From an uncultured Prevotellaceae bacterium (lineage in GTDB: Bacteria; Bacteroidota; Bacteroidia; Bacteroidales; Bacteroidaceae): DNA of 64,000 nt. Positions 34,197 through 42,445 of the stretch are shown in pieces. A program made the position numbers and the translations under genes. The notes beneath the pieces were generated by a model that was given only the letters and a program-made list of their open reading frames with translations, did not search any database and was not told where the DNA came from. The number at the start of each line of letters is the position of its first letter. Position 1 is the stretch's first letter. The DNA is taken from NCBI GenBank assembly GCA_902780635.1, contig CACZGH010000016.1, forward strand, positions 1 through 64,000, given 5' to 3'.

Positions 34197-35111
34197 TCAG
34201 GAATGGTGATAGGTGGCTTCTATAAACCGCAGTTCTGCTGCAAGCATCTCCAGTTTGGGCATCTTGTATCCAGCACTGCGGGCTATTTCGATGGGCCTAT
34301 CATATAAATAATGTATCTCCATCGCGCGGTGGTGGTCATAGTCCAGTTTCATGGAGGGGCTATAGGGCACCATCGCGTCGGTCATTTCCATCATCTTGTC
34401 TGCAAAGGCTGCGTTCAGTCCTGTCACCCCTAAGGCATTTGCCGCACCTATCACCTCCATCATCTGCGCATAGATCAGTTGGCGGGTGGAGGGATGGCCC
34501 AGTAGTTGGTCAGTAGAAGTGTTGAGGGCCACGGTCATGCCGTTGAAAGGCATATTCCACACTGCTTTCTTCCACCGCGCCTCAGCGTAGGGCACCTCGG
34601 CGGCAGCGATGCCAGCGGCCTGGAAATCGGCCAACAAAGCATGGAATGTGTTGTCGGGACACGAGTAGTTGCCCAGATTGATAGAGCCATAGCACTGGTG
34701 GGAGATACGTCCCGGACCCACTTTGGCGCTGCAGATGAAGGCCAGACCTGCCACAATGTGCGCATGGGGGAATTGCTTCTGAAGGTCCTCTTCCACGCCG
34801 ATGCCGTTCTGGATCAGCACAATCGTGGTGCCGCTGTCAACAATAGGAGCCAACATCTTGGGCAGGAGATAGTTGTTGGTGGTTTTCAAAGACACGATCA
34901 CCACGTCCGATGTGGGCATATCATGCGTGTCTTTGTAGGCTTCTACTGCGTCTAGATGGTAGTCTCCATCACACGAGTCGATCTGTAAGCCGTTTTCTTT
35001 CACATATTCATAGTCGGTGTGGAGCAAAAAGCGTACTTTTCTTCCCGATTTCATCAAAAGACCGCCATAGTATCCCCCGATGGCGCCTGTGCCTATAATA
35101 CTGTATGTCAT
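34197..35111 (-). CDS. panE: 2-dehydropantoate 2-reductase
   Basis: The 304-residue NADPH enzyme reduces ketopantoate to pantoate in coenzyme A synthesis. It shows GTGAIGGYYGG (Rossmann loop), the VIVSLKTTNN motif, QNGIGVEEDL, AEARWKKAVWNMPFNG with the catalytic Lys, and SPSMKLDYDHHRAMEI at the C-terminus. Length is normal. A -7 element (TAATTTTG on the minus strand, 35147-35154) lies just upstream. It converges on the TonB receptor with a 9-base gap. Confidence 0.9.
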   Translation of the reverse strand: MTYSIIGTGAIGGYYGGLLMKSGRKVRFLLHTDYEYVKENGLQIDSCDGDYHLDAVEAYKDTHDMPTSDVVIVSLKTTNNYLLPKMLAPIVDSGTTIVLIQNGIGVEEDLQKQFPHAHIVAGLAFICSAKVGPGRISHQCYGSINLGNYSCPDNTFHALLADFQAAGIAAAEVPYAEARWKKAVWNMPFNGMTVALNTSTDQLLGHPSTRQLIYAQMMEVIGAANALGVTGLNAAFADKMMEMTDAMVPYSPSMKLDYDHHRAMEIHYLYDRPIEIARSAGYKMPKLEMLAAELRFIEATYHHS

Positions 35112-35279
35112 GATGTGAGAATGTTCTAAAAGATGATATGATGATGCAAAATTACGTCAAATATGGTGGAAAACAAAAAAAAGAGGCAAAAATCGTCTGT
35201 TTGTGTTTGTTTCATCGCCCATGAAACTTTTTTTAATCATTCTGAAACGTCATTTCGGTTAAGTGTCTTGATATTTCAT

Positions 35280-35287
35280 TAATTTTG
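35280..35287 (+). promoter_or_regulatory. -7 promoter element of the CotH gene
   Basis: TAATTTTG lies 30 bases before the ATG at 35318, opposite the leftward panE element at 35147-35154. Confidence 0.5.
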
Positions 35288-35317
35288 CGACAGAATAACT
35301 AAACTAACAATGCACCT

Positions 35318-36988
35318 ATGAAACCGGGCTATTTATTGAAATCAGCGCTTTTTTCATGCCTGATCATGGCATCACCGATCCGTGCGCTTGCTGATCATGT
35401 CTCTTTCACCAGTTCCGACCTGCCTATCATCATCATCAATACCACAGAGGCGATCAATGCAGACTCCAAAGTGATGGGCACGATGAAAATCATCAACAAT
35501 GGAGTGGGGAAGATCAATCATATCAGCGATACCCCCAACGACTATGACGGATATGTGGGCGTGAAATGGCGTGGAGAGAGTTCACTCAGCTTCAACCAGA
35601 AGAAGTACACGATTGAGACGTGGACTGCGGAAGGCAACGACAGCGCCGTGTCGCTATTGGGTATGCCCAAGGAGGAGGACTGGGTGCTGCTGGCTCCCTA
35701 CAACGATGTGTCGATGGTGAGAGATGTGTTTGCCTATCATATGTGGAACCAAATGGGGCACTGGGGACCACGCACACAGATGTGTGAGGTGATGGTCAAT
35801 GGCGAGTATATGGGGGTGTATGCGCTTTGCGAGAGTATCAAGCGCGACAAAAACAGACTGGATATCAGCAAACTGAAACCGGAGGACATCGCGGGGCGTG
35901 ACGTCACTGGTGGATATATCGTGCGAATCGATGCCTTTGATTCCAACGACCTGACTTTCCCCTCAAAAGTCAAAGGCGTGCAGGTGCAGCAGTCGTGGTG
36001 GGGTGGGAGCCAGACCGTGGCAGCCACGGTCACCTGGACTATCTATTATCCCAAGAAGGAGGATATACAACCAGCGCAAAAGGCTTATATACAACAGTAT
36101 GTCGACTCTGCAGAACTGGCCATCCAGGCCGACAATTTCGCTGACCCCGTGGAGGGTTATGCGAAGTTGATAGATGTCGCCTCATTTGTTGACTATTTCA
36201 TCCATACCGAACTCAGTCTCAATGCCGACGGTTTCAAGCGGAGCGCCTATTATTATAAGGAGAAAGACCATCATGATGGCACACGTGGAAAACTCTTCGC
36301 TGGTCCTGTGTGGGACTTCAATCTGGCGTATGGAAACTGCAACTTCTGCAATGCGAACAAAGTGAGGTCGTGGGTATACCAGGGTTGTGAGACCAATCCC
36401 ACACCTGTCATGTGGAAACGTTTGCTCGAAGACCCGGCTTTCTGCAATGCGGTCAAGTGCCGCTATCAGCAACTGCGTCAGACGATTCTCAGCGAGGAGT
36501 CCATCGACCAGTTTCTAGACAGTTATGCGCAGTTGCTCGACCAAGCCAAAGAACGACAACTTAAGAAATACAAGGAAGTGCTCAAGTCCAACAATCCCTG
36601 GGACTGGAGCCCCACCAGTTTCTTCGCTGCCTACAGGGTCTCTTCCTATCAAGAGGAAATAGAATATGTGAAAAGCTGGTTCCGTCAGCGGTTGGCATTC
36701 CTTGATGAGAATTTGCCCGGAGAGTGCTCAGAACAGAGTCACGTGCAGCCTCTCTCGTTTTTTGATGTTGACTTGAGCTATACCGATCAGTGTGCGCGGC
36801 TCTCTTCGCCGAAGCCCATTGCCCGTGTCGACCTCGTCAATGCGGCAGGCGTTTGTCTCAAGTCGCACCCAGGTCACAATACCCATCAATTGACCTTCAG
36901 CCTCGATTCTCTGCCCAAAGGACTGGCCGTAGTTGTCTGTTATGCGAATGACGGTTCGATGACCTCCAAAAATCTCGTTTTGAAATAA
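35318..36988 (+). CDS. Secreted CotH kinase family protein
   Basis: The 556-residue protein has a signal peptide (cleavage near ALADH, residue 26). The CotH domain (about 35-400) shows KWRGESSLSFNQKKYTIE, the DWVLLAPYNDVSMVRDVFAY stretch, MGVYALCESIKRDKNRLDI, GGYIVRIDAFD and GPVWDFNLAYGN with the metal-site Asp. CotH proteins are atypical kinases that phosphorylate secreted proteins; here the target is unknown. The last ~80 residues (from IARVDLVNAAGV) look like a sorting-type domain ending in NLVLK, so surface display is inferred. It is transcribed alone. Confidence 0.85.
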   Translation: MKPGYLLKSALFSCLIMASPIRALADHVSFTSSDLPIIIINTTEAINADSKVMGTMKIINNGVGKINHISDTPNDYDGYVGVKWRGESSLSFNQKKYTIETWTAEGNDSAVSLLGMPKEEDWVLLAPYNDVSMVRDVFAYHMWNQMGHWGPRTQMCEVMVNGEYMGVYALCESIKRDKNRLDISKLKPEDIAGRDVTGGYIVRIDAFDSNDLTFPSKVKGVQVQQSWWGGSQTVAATVTWTIYYPKKEDIQPAQKAYIQQYVDSAELAIQADNFADPVEGYAKLIDVASFVDYFIHTELSLNADGFKRSAYYYKEKDHHDGTRGKLFAGPVWDFNLAYGNCNFCNANKVRSWVYQGCETNPTPVMWKRLLEDPAFCNAVKCRYQQLRQTILSEESIDQFLDSYAQLLDQAKERQLKKYKEVLKSNNPWDWSPTSFFAAYRVSSYQEEIEYVKSWFRQRLAFLDENLPGECSEQSHVQPLSFFDVDLSYTDQCARLSSPKPIARVDLVNAAGVCLKSHPGHNTHQLTFSLDSLPKGLAVVVCYANDGSMTSKNLVLK

Positions 36989-37178
36989 GTTTGTCAAGTT
37001 TCGCAAGTACTCAACTTGACAGGTCTTAGCATTTCACTGTTAGTTATTCGCGATAAATGAATAAAAGATTGTAAGACATGCAGTTCCTATCATGTTCTAG
37101 GACATTTTTTTATAATTATGAGCGTAGCGACCACATATGTATCATAGGAGTATGGTAGGAGTATGGTATGCAAACTGT

Positions 37179-37294
37179 AGGAGTGCGGGCCTCCGAGCCC
37201 GCAAAGCGCCTAAGATGATTTCTTTTGTATTGGGCCTCCGAACCCGAAGCAAGGGTTTTTAGGTACTTTTGCGGGCTCGGAGGCCCACACTCCT
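37179..37294. repeat. REP-like inverted repeat with three copies of a GC-rich core
   Basis: The arms at 37179-37205 and 37268-37294 match over 26 of 27 positions in opposite orientation (core GGGCCTCCGAGCCCG). A third, one-mismatch core (GGGCCTCCGAACCCG) lies between them at about 37232-37246. GC content is far above the surrounding sequence. No transposase is adjacent. Confidence 0.8.
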
Positions 37295-37327
37295 AAAGTA
37301 TGTCTATTTTTTTCATCCTTTTTGAGT

Positions 37328-37347
37328 GGTGCCTTTGGCACCTTTTT
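37328..37347 (+). terminator. Terminator-like hairpin
   Basis: GGTGCC pairs with GGCACC across TTT, followed by TTTTT and then tandem cctttttctt. It is about 340 bases past the CotH stop and could end read-through. Confidence 0.5.
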
Positions 37348-37460
37348 CCTCCTTTTTCTTCCTTTTTCTTCCTTTTTTTATCTTTGTGTGTTTTTCATTG
37401 TAGTCAGTCTTCTAGCCCGTGTGTGGAACATCAGTCATCAGCCATCATACCCATTACCTC

Positions 37461-37592
37461 TCACCACTAATTCCTAATCCCTAATTCCTAATTCCTAATT
37501 CCTATTTACTAATTACTTTCCCCCTCTCTTTTCTACTAATTACTAATTCCTATTTACTAGTTACTTCCCCCTCTCACTTCTCACCTCTAACA
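37461..37592. repeat. 'ctaattcc / tttactaattac' word repeats
   Basis: The 8-base unit ctaattcc occurs five times nearly in tandem. It is followed by tatttactaattac-type words and two copies of 'cccctctc', and ends in cacttctcacctctaac. Related words fill 44262-44330. Confidence 0.75.
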
Positions 37593-37632
37593 ACCATATC
37601 TATTAATAAATGTTAAATATTGACGCATTTCC

Positions 37633-37663
37633 ATTGCCGTTTAGAAAAATATCCATATCTTTG
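37633..37663 (+). promoter_or_regulatory. Promoter of the SPFH operon
   Basis: TTG at 37634-37636, about 19 bases, then TATCTTTG at 37656-37663, 33 bases before the ATG. Confidence 0.65.
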
Positions 37664-37695
37664 TGATATCATTTTGATATTAAAATTTTATAGTT

Positions 37696-38661
37696 ATGGA
37701 AAAGAAAGAATTTTCATTTAAGGGAAGTGTTTTGAACGGCTTTGCAATGCTGTTTGTTAATCTCGCTGTTCTTATCTTGTCTCTCGCTGCCATTGTCTAT
37801 GGCATCATGTTGATAGATGGTGAAACAGGCAGCTTTGGCGGCCTTTTTCTTACAGTCGGCATCGTATTGTTGATTGTCAATATAATAATGTGGTGCGGAT
37901 TCTTGCTGCTGGAACCCAATGAGGCACGCGTGGTCACATGGTTTGGCAAATACAGCGGCACCTTCACAAATACAGGATTCTTTTGGATTAATCCTTTCTA
38001 TAGCACCAAGAGAGTGTCGCTCAGGGCACGCAACCTGGACGCCAAACCCATCAAGGTGAACGATAAAGTGGGCAATCCTGTGATGATTGGGCTGGTGATG
38101 GTGTGGAAACTCAAGGACACTTACAAGGCCCTGTTTGAGGTCGACTCACAAACCATGGCCACCAATCCTAACACGGTGGGAAGTGATACCAAGGGCCTGA
38201 TGAACGCACTGGAGAATTTCGTGCGGGTGCAGAGCGATGCTGCTCTTCGACAGGTGGCCGGCCAATATGCTTACGATGATGAGGACAACCGCCACGGCGA
38301 GCCAACCCTCCGCTCCAGCGCTGATGAGATCAACCAGCAGTTGGAGGAAAAACTTGACGAACGATTGGCTCTGGCAGGCATCGAGGTGGTCGAGGCACGT
38401 ATCAACTACCTGGCCTATGCACCTGAGATTGCTGCCGTCATGTTGCGCCGCCAGCAGGCATCTGCCATCATCACAGCACGCGAGAAAATCGTGGAGGGCG
38501 CTGTGTCGATGGTGAAAATGGCACTCGACAAACTGTCTAATGAGGAGATTGTGGAGCTCGACGATGATAAGAAGGCCGCAATGGTGAGCAACCTGCTTGT
38601 CGTACTTTGTGGTGACGATTCGGCTCAGCCTGTGGTAAATACCGGAACGCTGAATCACTAA
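37696..38661 (+). CDS. SPFH domain (stomatin/prohibitin-like) membrane protein
   Basis: The 321-residue protein has two N-terminal membrane helices (about 14-37 and 45-70). An SPFH/band 7 domain follows (about 75-290), starting LLEPNEARVVTWFGKYSGTF and containing the MIGLVMVWKLKDTYKALFEV strand region and the RQQASAIITAREKIVEGAV helix. Such proteins form large rings that organise membrane microdomains. A 65-residue Arc-type protein and a small membrane protein follow closely; this trio is probably an operon. Confidence 0.87.
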   Translation: MEKKEFSFKGSVLNGFAMLFVNLAVLILSLAAIVYGIMLIDGETGSFGGLFLTVGIVLLIVNIIMWCGFLLLEPNEARVVTWFGKYSGTFTNTGFFWINPFYSTKRVSLRARNLDAKPIKVNDKVGNPVMIGLVMVWKLKDTYKALFEVDSQTMATNPNTVGSDTKGLMNALENFVRVQSDAALRQVAGQYAYDDEDNRHGEPTLRSSADEINQQLEEKLDERLALAGIEVVEARINYLAYAPEIAAVMLRRQQASAIITAREKIVEGAVSMVKMALDKLSNEEIVELDDDKKAAMVSNLLVVLCGDDSAQPVVNTGTLNH

Positions 38662-38664
38662 TCT

Positions 38665-38862
38665 ATGGCCAAGAAGGAAAATAAGATCAAAAACTTCATC
38701 CTGCGTGTCGACAGCGATACGATGGATGCGATAGAGGCTTGGGCTGCGGACGAGTTCCGCAGCACCAATGGCCAGTTGCAGTGGATCATCACCGAAGCGC
38801 TGCGCAAAGCGAAACGCTTACCCAAAAAAAAGAAAGAAAATGGAACAGAAGAAGAAAAATGA
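38665..38862 (+). CDS. Small Arc-type (ribbon-helix-helix) protein
   Basis: The 65-residue protein has the ribbon-helix-helix pattern: strand NFILRVDSDTMDAIEAWA, then STNGQLQWIITEALRKAKR, and a Lys/Glu-rich tail. It resembles the Arc-like partner commonly found beside SPFH genes, probably binding DNA or tethering to the SPFH protein. The start is 3 bases after the SPFH stop, and its last 23 bases overlap the next gene. Confidence 0.7.
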   Translation: MAKKENKIKNFILRVDSDTMDAIEAWAADEFRSTNGQLQWIITEALRKAKRLPKKKKENGTEEEK

Positions 38863-39307
38863 TGGATTTGATATGAAGAAGGTGAAGGTGTTACGTTCAC
38901 AAGAGGGCACCGTTCTGGAGATTGCCGTGGCGGTCCTGCTGGTTGTTGCCTGGGCGGTGGCTTTCTGTTTCGACTGGACCACACCATTCGAGTTCCTGGG
39001 CATTCATATCCATACGATAATGATGACCTTTGCAGCCATCCTGATGATGGTTGTCGCCTATCATCCTCAGTACGTCCATTTTCATGTCGGGAGGCGAAGG
39101 GAATACTCCAACATCCGGCAAGTGGAATTGGCTGTCCGTGGAACAAGGATCTTAGGCGTGGAAATGGCCCTCTTGGTGCTGATGCTCAACGTGCTGATAG
39201 CAATGTCGATCATACACCAGGAGGTGGTGGCCGTCATCTTTGTTGTTTTGTTCATCCTGACTGCATTGTTTTTTACCTTTCTTATATATAAGGCGAGATC
39301 AGTGTAG
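38840..39307 (+). CDS. Small integral membrane protein of the SPFH operon
   Basis: The 155-residue protein has four predicted membrane helices (about 24-42, 48-68, 100-120 and 125-145). Between the second and third is a cytoplasmic loop with HFHVGRRREYSNIRQVELAVRG. I recognise no family. The longer frame begins upstream inside the Arc gene, but the ATG at 38840 gives a normal basic N-terminus (MEQKKKNDG). It overlaps the Arc gene by 23 bases, so translation is coupled. Confidence 0.68.
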   Translation: MEQKKKNDGFDMKKVKVLRSQEGTVLEIAVAVLLVVAWAVAFCFDWTTPFEFLGIHIHTIMMTFAAILMMVVAYHPQYVHFHVGRRREYSNIRQVELAVRGTRILGVEMALLVLMLNVLIAMSIIHQEVVAVIFVVLFILTALFFTFLIYKARSV

Positions 39308-39376
39308 ACGGAGTGAAAACCTTAGGCAAGACCCAAGATAAGATGCAACTAGGAAAGAAAAAATAAGGGTATTTAT

Positions 39377-39407
39377 TTTGCTTTCCATTCCCTTTTCACT
39401 ATCTTTG
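39377..39407 (+). promoter_or_regulatory. Promoter of the long-hairpin leader / lipoprotein gene
   Basis: TTTG at 39377-39380, 19 bases, then TATCTTTG at 39400-39407, an exact match. Transcription should begin near 39414, just before the long dyad. Confidence 0.78.
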
Positions 39408-39423
39408 CACGACATTTCAGGTG

Positions 39424-39567
39424 GGTTCTATAAATTATGTCGAGACGATTTTTGATTTTTAGTCGAGAGTAGAGTGTAAGTCGAAAAGGGAGTATAGCGG
39501 GCTATACGACCGATGAGACTTGACACTATGCGCCGAATAAAAACAAAAAGCGACCGAAATAGAATCT
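39424..39567 (+). ncRNA. Long imperfect hairpin (structured leader RNA or MITE-like element)
   Basis: The two halves of this ~144-base segment are complementary over almost their whole length with small bulges. GGTTCTAT at the left end pairs with ATAGAATC at the right. TTTTTGATTTTTAGTCG pairs with the AAAAACAAAAAGCG side, AGTGT-AAGTC with GACTTGACACT, and the apex is GTATAGC-GG-GCTATAC. It starts right after a strong promoter and ends 57 bases before the lipoprotein ATG. The whole gap 39308-39623 holds no gene. Confidence 0.65.
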
Positions 39568-39623
39568 ATCGAATACAACTATATAAATAAACAGAATTAA
39601 TAGAACACACCTTCAACGACAAA

Positions 39624-40196
39624 ATGAAAAAGATATTCTTATTCTTGGCTGCTGCCATGGTCATCTCGGTCTTCTCCTCATGTAAAGAGGAGAAAGTGAA
39701 AAAACTGAATAATATCATTGTGCCACCACACGAGGAAGTGGTGCCCGATACCATCATCCATCAGATGAATGAGACGGAGAGCACCGATGATGTGCAATGG
39801 CTGAACACCACCTACCGGGTGCATGTGCACCGATACACCAACGACAGCCTCACGTATATCACTGACAACAACGGAAGAAAATACCGCAACAATATCATCT
39901 CTGTCAAGATCACAAGACCCGACGGCAGCGTCTTCTTCGACCGTAAGTTGACGAAGGCCATCTTTGAAAAACATGCTGACCAGGCTTATCTTGACAAGAG
40001 CGTCATCCTTGGTATGGTGTACAACGACAATGACTCCGAATGCCTTCACTTCATCGGCAGCGTCGGATCGCCCGATGTGCTCAGCGAGGAGTTCGTACCT
40101 TACGAGATCACCATCTCACGGATGGGAGAGGTGGGCATCAAAAAGGTCGACCTCGATGCGGTGGAGAATGTTCCTGTTGACACGACCTCCGTTTGA
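39624..40196 (+). CDS. Lipoprotein of unknown function (resembles DUF4738)
   Basis: The 190-residue protein has a lipoprotein signal (lipobox VFSSC, C20). The mature part is one beta-rich domain containing TYRVHVHRYTNDSLTYITDNNGRKY and a strand-rich C-terminus ending VDTTSV. The match to the DUF4738 family of Bacteroidales lipoproteins is from memory. It should sit in the periplasm or outer membrane. The transcript begins with a long hairpin, and the UmuC-like gene follows 24 bases downstream, so the two may share regulation. Confidence 0.65.
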   Translation: MKKIFLFLAAAMVISVFSSCKEEKVKKLNNIIVPPHEEVVPDTIIHQMNETESTDDVQWLNTTYRVHVHRYTNDSLTYITDNNGRKYRNNIISVKITRPDGSVFFDRKLTKAIFEKHADQAYLDKSVILGMVYNDNDSECLHFIGSVGSPDVLSEEFVPYEITISRMGEVGIKKVDLDAVENVPVDTTSV

Positions 40197-40220
40197 TGCA
40201 TCCAACCCTTTCGTACAGCT

Positions 40221-41543
40221 ATGTACGGTATCGTCGACTGTGACAACTGCTACGTCTCCTGTGAGCGTGTCTTTCGGCCTGACCTGAAAGACAAACCTGT
40301 CGTGGTGCTTTCCAACAACGACGGGTGTGTGGTGGCACGGTCCAACGAGGCCAAACGAATGGGCATCAAAGCTGGGATGCCTTATTATCAGCTGGAAGAA
40401 CAATTTCCCAATCACAAAATCGCTGTCTTTTCGTCAAACTATGAACTGTATGGCGAACTGACAGCCCGTGTCGTCGAAATCATCCGCAAGGAGGTGCCGG
40501 CCTATTTCCGCTATAGTATCGACGAGTGTTTCATCTATCTGGAGGGGATGGAGCACCTCGACCTGAAGACGTGGGGCGAACAGCTCCACCAGCGTGTCAA
40601 ACAGTATGTGGGCATGCCTGTCAGTATCGGCCTTGCGCCTACCAAGACATTGGCGAAGATGGCCTCGCATTTTGCGAAGAAATATCTGGGTTATCGCCAT
40701 TGCTGCATGATAGACTGCGAGGAGAAGCGCATCAAGGCACTTAAACTCTATCCCATCGGTGAGGTGTGGGGCATCGGCCGACGTTATGCCGCCCGTTTGG
40801 AAACTCTCGGCGTGAGAACGGCCTACGATTTTGCCCGACATAATGAGTCATGGGTTCGTTCCACTTTCAACAACATTGTCATCCTGCGCACATGGCGTGA
40901 ACTGAATGGTATAGACTGTGTGCCCAACGAGGAAATGGCCAAAAAAAAGTCCATCTGTACCAGTCGTTCGTTCAACGGCATGGTCGATGACCTGGAAGAC
41001 TTGCGCACCCATGTCTCCAACTATGCGGCCCGTTGTGCTGAGAAACTGCGTAAGCAAGGCACGGTTGCCACCATCGTAGGTGTGTTCCTCAATACCAACC
41101 CGTTTCGTGAAGACCTCGCCCAGTATTGGAACTTCCAGGAGACGAGACTCATCACCCCCAGCAACGCTACCATCACCATCGTCAAGGCGGCCTCTGATGT
41201 CCTTCAGGAGATTTACCGTCCTGGCTATCGCTACAAGAAAGCCGGTGTCATTGTCATGGGCATTGGCCCCAATAGTCCCATCCAGCAAGACCTCTTCGAC
41301 ATCAACGCCGAACAGTTTGAGAAGATGCGTCGTCTGGATGCTGTCATCGACCGCATCAACAGGATGCAGGGCACCGAGACCATCGTCCTCGGTTCACAAC
41401 AGTATATACGCAGGGAAAGCCCCGCCGAGCAGGGAAAGCCCCGCCCCAAAATCAAGGCAGATGTCTTCGCCAATGCCATCAAACACGACTTCCGCAGCAA
41501 GAACCCCACCACCCGCTGGAGTGATATCATGGTGCTGAAGTAG
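40221..41543 (+). CDS. umuC: Y-family DNA polymerase (UmuC-like)
   Basis: The 440-residue translesion polymerase has YGIVDCDNCYVSCERVF at the start (catalytic Asp), YSIDECFIYL (second acidic pair), TKTLAKMASHFAK, the helix-hairpin-helix stretch GEVWGIGRRYAARLETLGV and a DUF4113-type C-terminus with AGVIVMGIGP. It copies damaged DNA. UmuD, normally just upstream, is absent here and a lipoprotein gene stands in its place, so the partner, if any, is elsewhere. Confidence 0.9.
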   Translation: MYGIVDCDNCYVSCERVFRPDLKDKPVVVLSNNDGCVVARSNEAKRMGIKAGMPYYQLEEQFPNHKIAVFSSNYELYGELTARVVEIIRKEVPAYFRYSIDECFIYLEGMEHLDLKTWGEQLHQRVKQYVGMPVSIGLAPTKTLAKMASHFAKKYLGYRHCCMIDCEEKRIKALKLYPIGEVWGIGRRYAARLETLGVRTAYDFARHNESWVRSTFNNIVILRTWRELNGIDCVPNEEMAKKKSICTSRSFNGMVDDLEDLRTHVSNYAARCAEKLRKQGTVATIVGVFLNTNPFREDLAQYWNFQETRLITPSNATITIVKAASDVLQEIYRPGYRYKKAGVIVMGIGPNSPIQQDLFDINAEQFEKMRRLDAVIDRINRMQGTETIVLGSQQYIRRESPAEQGKPRPKIKADVFANAIKHDFRSKNPTTRWSDIMVLK

Positions 41544-41602
41544 CACTACCGGACCTTTAGTAAGTAATATCGTTTTTCTAGATACGAATCGATAAAAAGT
41601 TG

Positions 41603-41610
41603 TATATTTG
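41603..41610 (+). promoter_or_regulatory. -7 promoter element of the nitrilase gene
   Basis: TATATTTG lies 43 bases before the ATG at 41654. This excludes the longer frame that begins at 41600. Confidence 0.55.
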
Positions 41611-41653
41611 CATCCCAGCAAGTAGACCGTTTATAATCAACAAAAAGAAAAGG

Positions 41654-42445
41654 ATGAAAACAGCCATAGTACAACACGTCATCAGATGGAATGAACTGGA
41701 GTGGAACCTCCAACATTTGACCTCACTTTTGGACCAGCAGCCAGGTGCCGACTTATACGTGCTGGCAGAGACCTTCGCCACTGGCTTTTTAGCTGAAGGC
41801 TCCACAGAGCAGGCTGACGTGCAGTGGCTTCAGATCTTCCATTGGATGCAGCAACAGGCCTGTCGTCTCGATGCTGCCATCGTGGGCAGTGTGGCTGCTG
41901 TCGATGACGAGGGGCAGTTGCGCAATCGGCTTTTCTTTGTGCGTCCTGACGGCAGTTTTGACTATTACGACAAGCGACATCTCTTTGGCTTTGCAGGAGA
42001 GACGGATGCGTATGTGGCTGGCGAACGACGTGTGGTAACGGAGTGGCGCGGTGTGCGCATCCTGCTACAGGTGTGCTATGACCTTCGGTTCCCGGTGTTC
42101 TCACGCAATTGTGGCGACTATGATGCCATTATCTATGTAGCCAACTGGCCTGCCAGTCGTAGTGAGGTGTGGCAGACCCTTCTGAAAGCCCGCGCATTAG
42201 AGAATCAGTGTTATGTGATCGGCGTCAACCGTGTAGGCTGTGATAAGGCATGCGAATATCAAGGTGACTCCATGGTCATCAATGCTTACGGCCACCTCAT
42301 CGCCTCATGCGAGAGAGGCAAGGAAGAAGTGGCCGTAGCAGAACTCAATATGGAAGAATTGCAGCGATTCCGCTGGAAGTTTCCTGTGTTGAAAGATGCA
42401 GATGGCTTTAACTTAACTTCTGTTACTGATACAAGAAGCGCTTGA
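41654..42445 (+). CDS. Nitrilase superfamily amidohydrolase (omega-amidase-like)
   Basis: The 263-residue enzyme has the catalytic triad E39 (LAETFATGF), K107 (YDKRHLF) and C141 (QVCYDLRFP). The pattern is that of the YafV/omega-amidase branch, which hydrolyses alpha-ketoglutaramate or alpha-ketosuccinamate. The start at 41654 is chosen because the promoter lies after the upstream ATG. The 3' end overlaps the convergent acyl-CoA synthetase gene by 23 bases. Confidence 0.87.
   Translation: MKTAIVQHVIRWNELEWNLQHLTSLLDQQPGADLYVLAETFATGFLAEGSTEQADVQWLQIFHWMQQQACRLDAAIVGSVAAVDDEGQLRNRLFFVRPDGSFDYYDKRHLFGFAGETDAYVAGERRVVTEWRGVRILLQVCYDLRFPVFSRNCGDYDAIIYVANWPASRSEVWQTLLKARALENQCYVIGVNRVGCDKACEYQGDSMVINAYGHLIASCERGKEEVAVAELNMEELQRFRWKFPVLKDADGFNLTSVTDTRSA

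Larger units (their letters stand above)
36989..37695. other. Gene-free, repeat-rich intergenic region
   Basis: No gene is seen in 707 bases. It holds a 9-bp dyad after the CotH stop (36992-37021), a REP-like inverted repeat (37179-37294), a GGTGCC hairpin followed by T-runs (37328-37347), 'ctaattcc' word repeats (37461-37592) and the SPFH promoter (37633-37663). Confidence 0.7.

Noticed and set aside
36992-37021. Dyad after the CotH gene as a terminator
   Set aside because: The 9-bp stem has a 12-base loop and no T-run, so termination is not supported.
39624-40196. Lipoprotein gene as a umuD homologue
   Set aside because: It has a lipobox and no Ser-Lys protease motifs.
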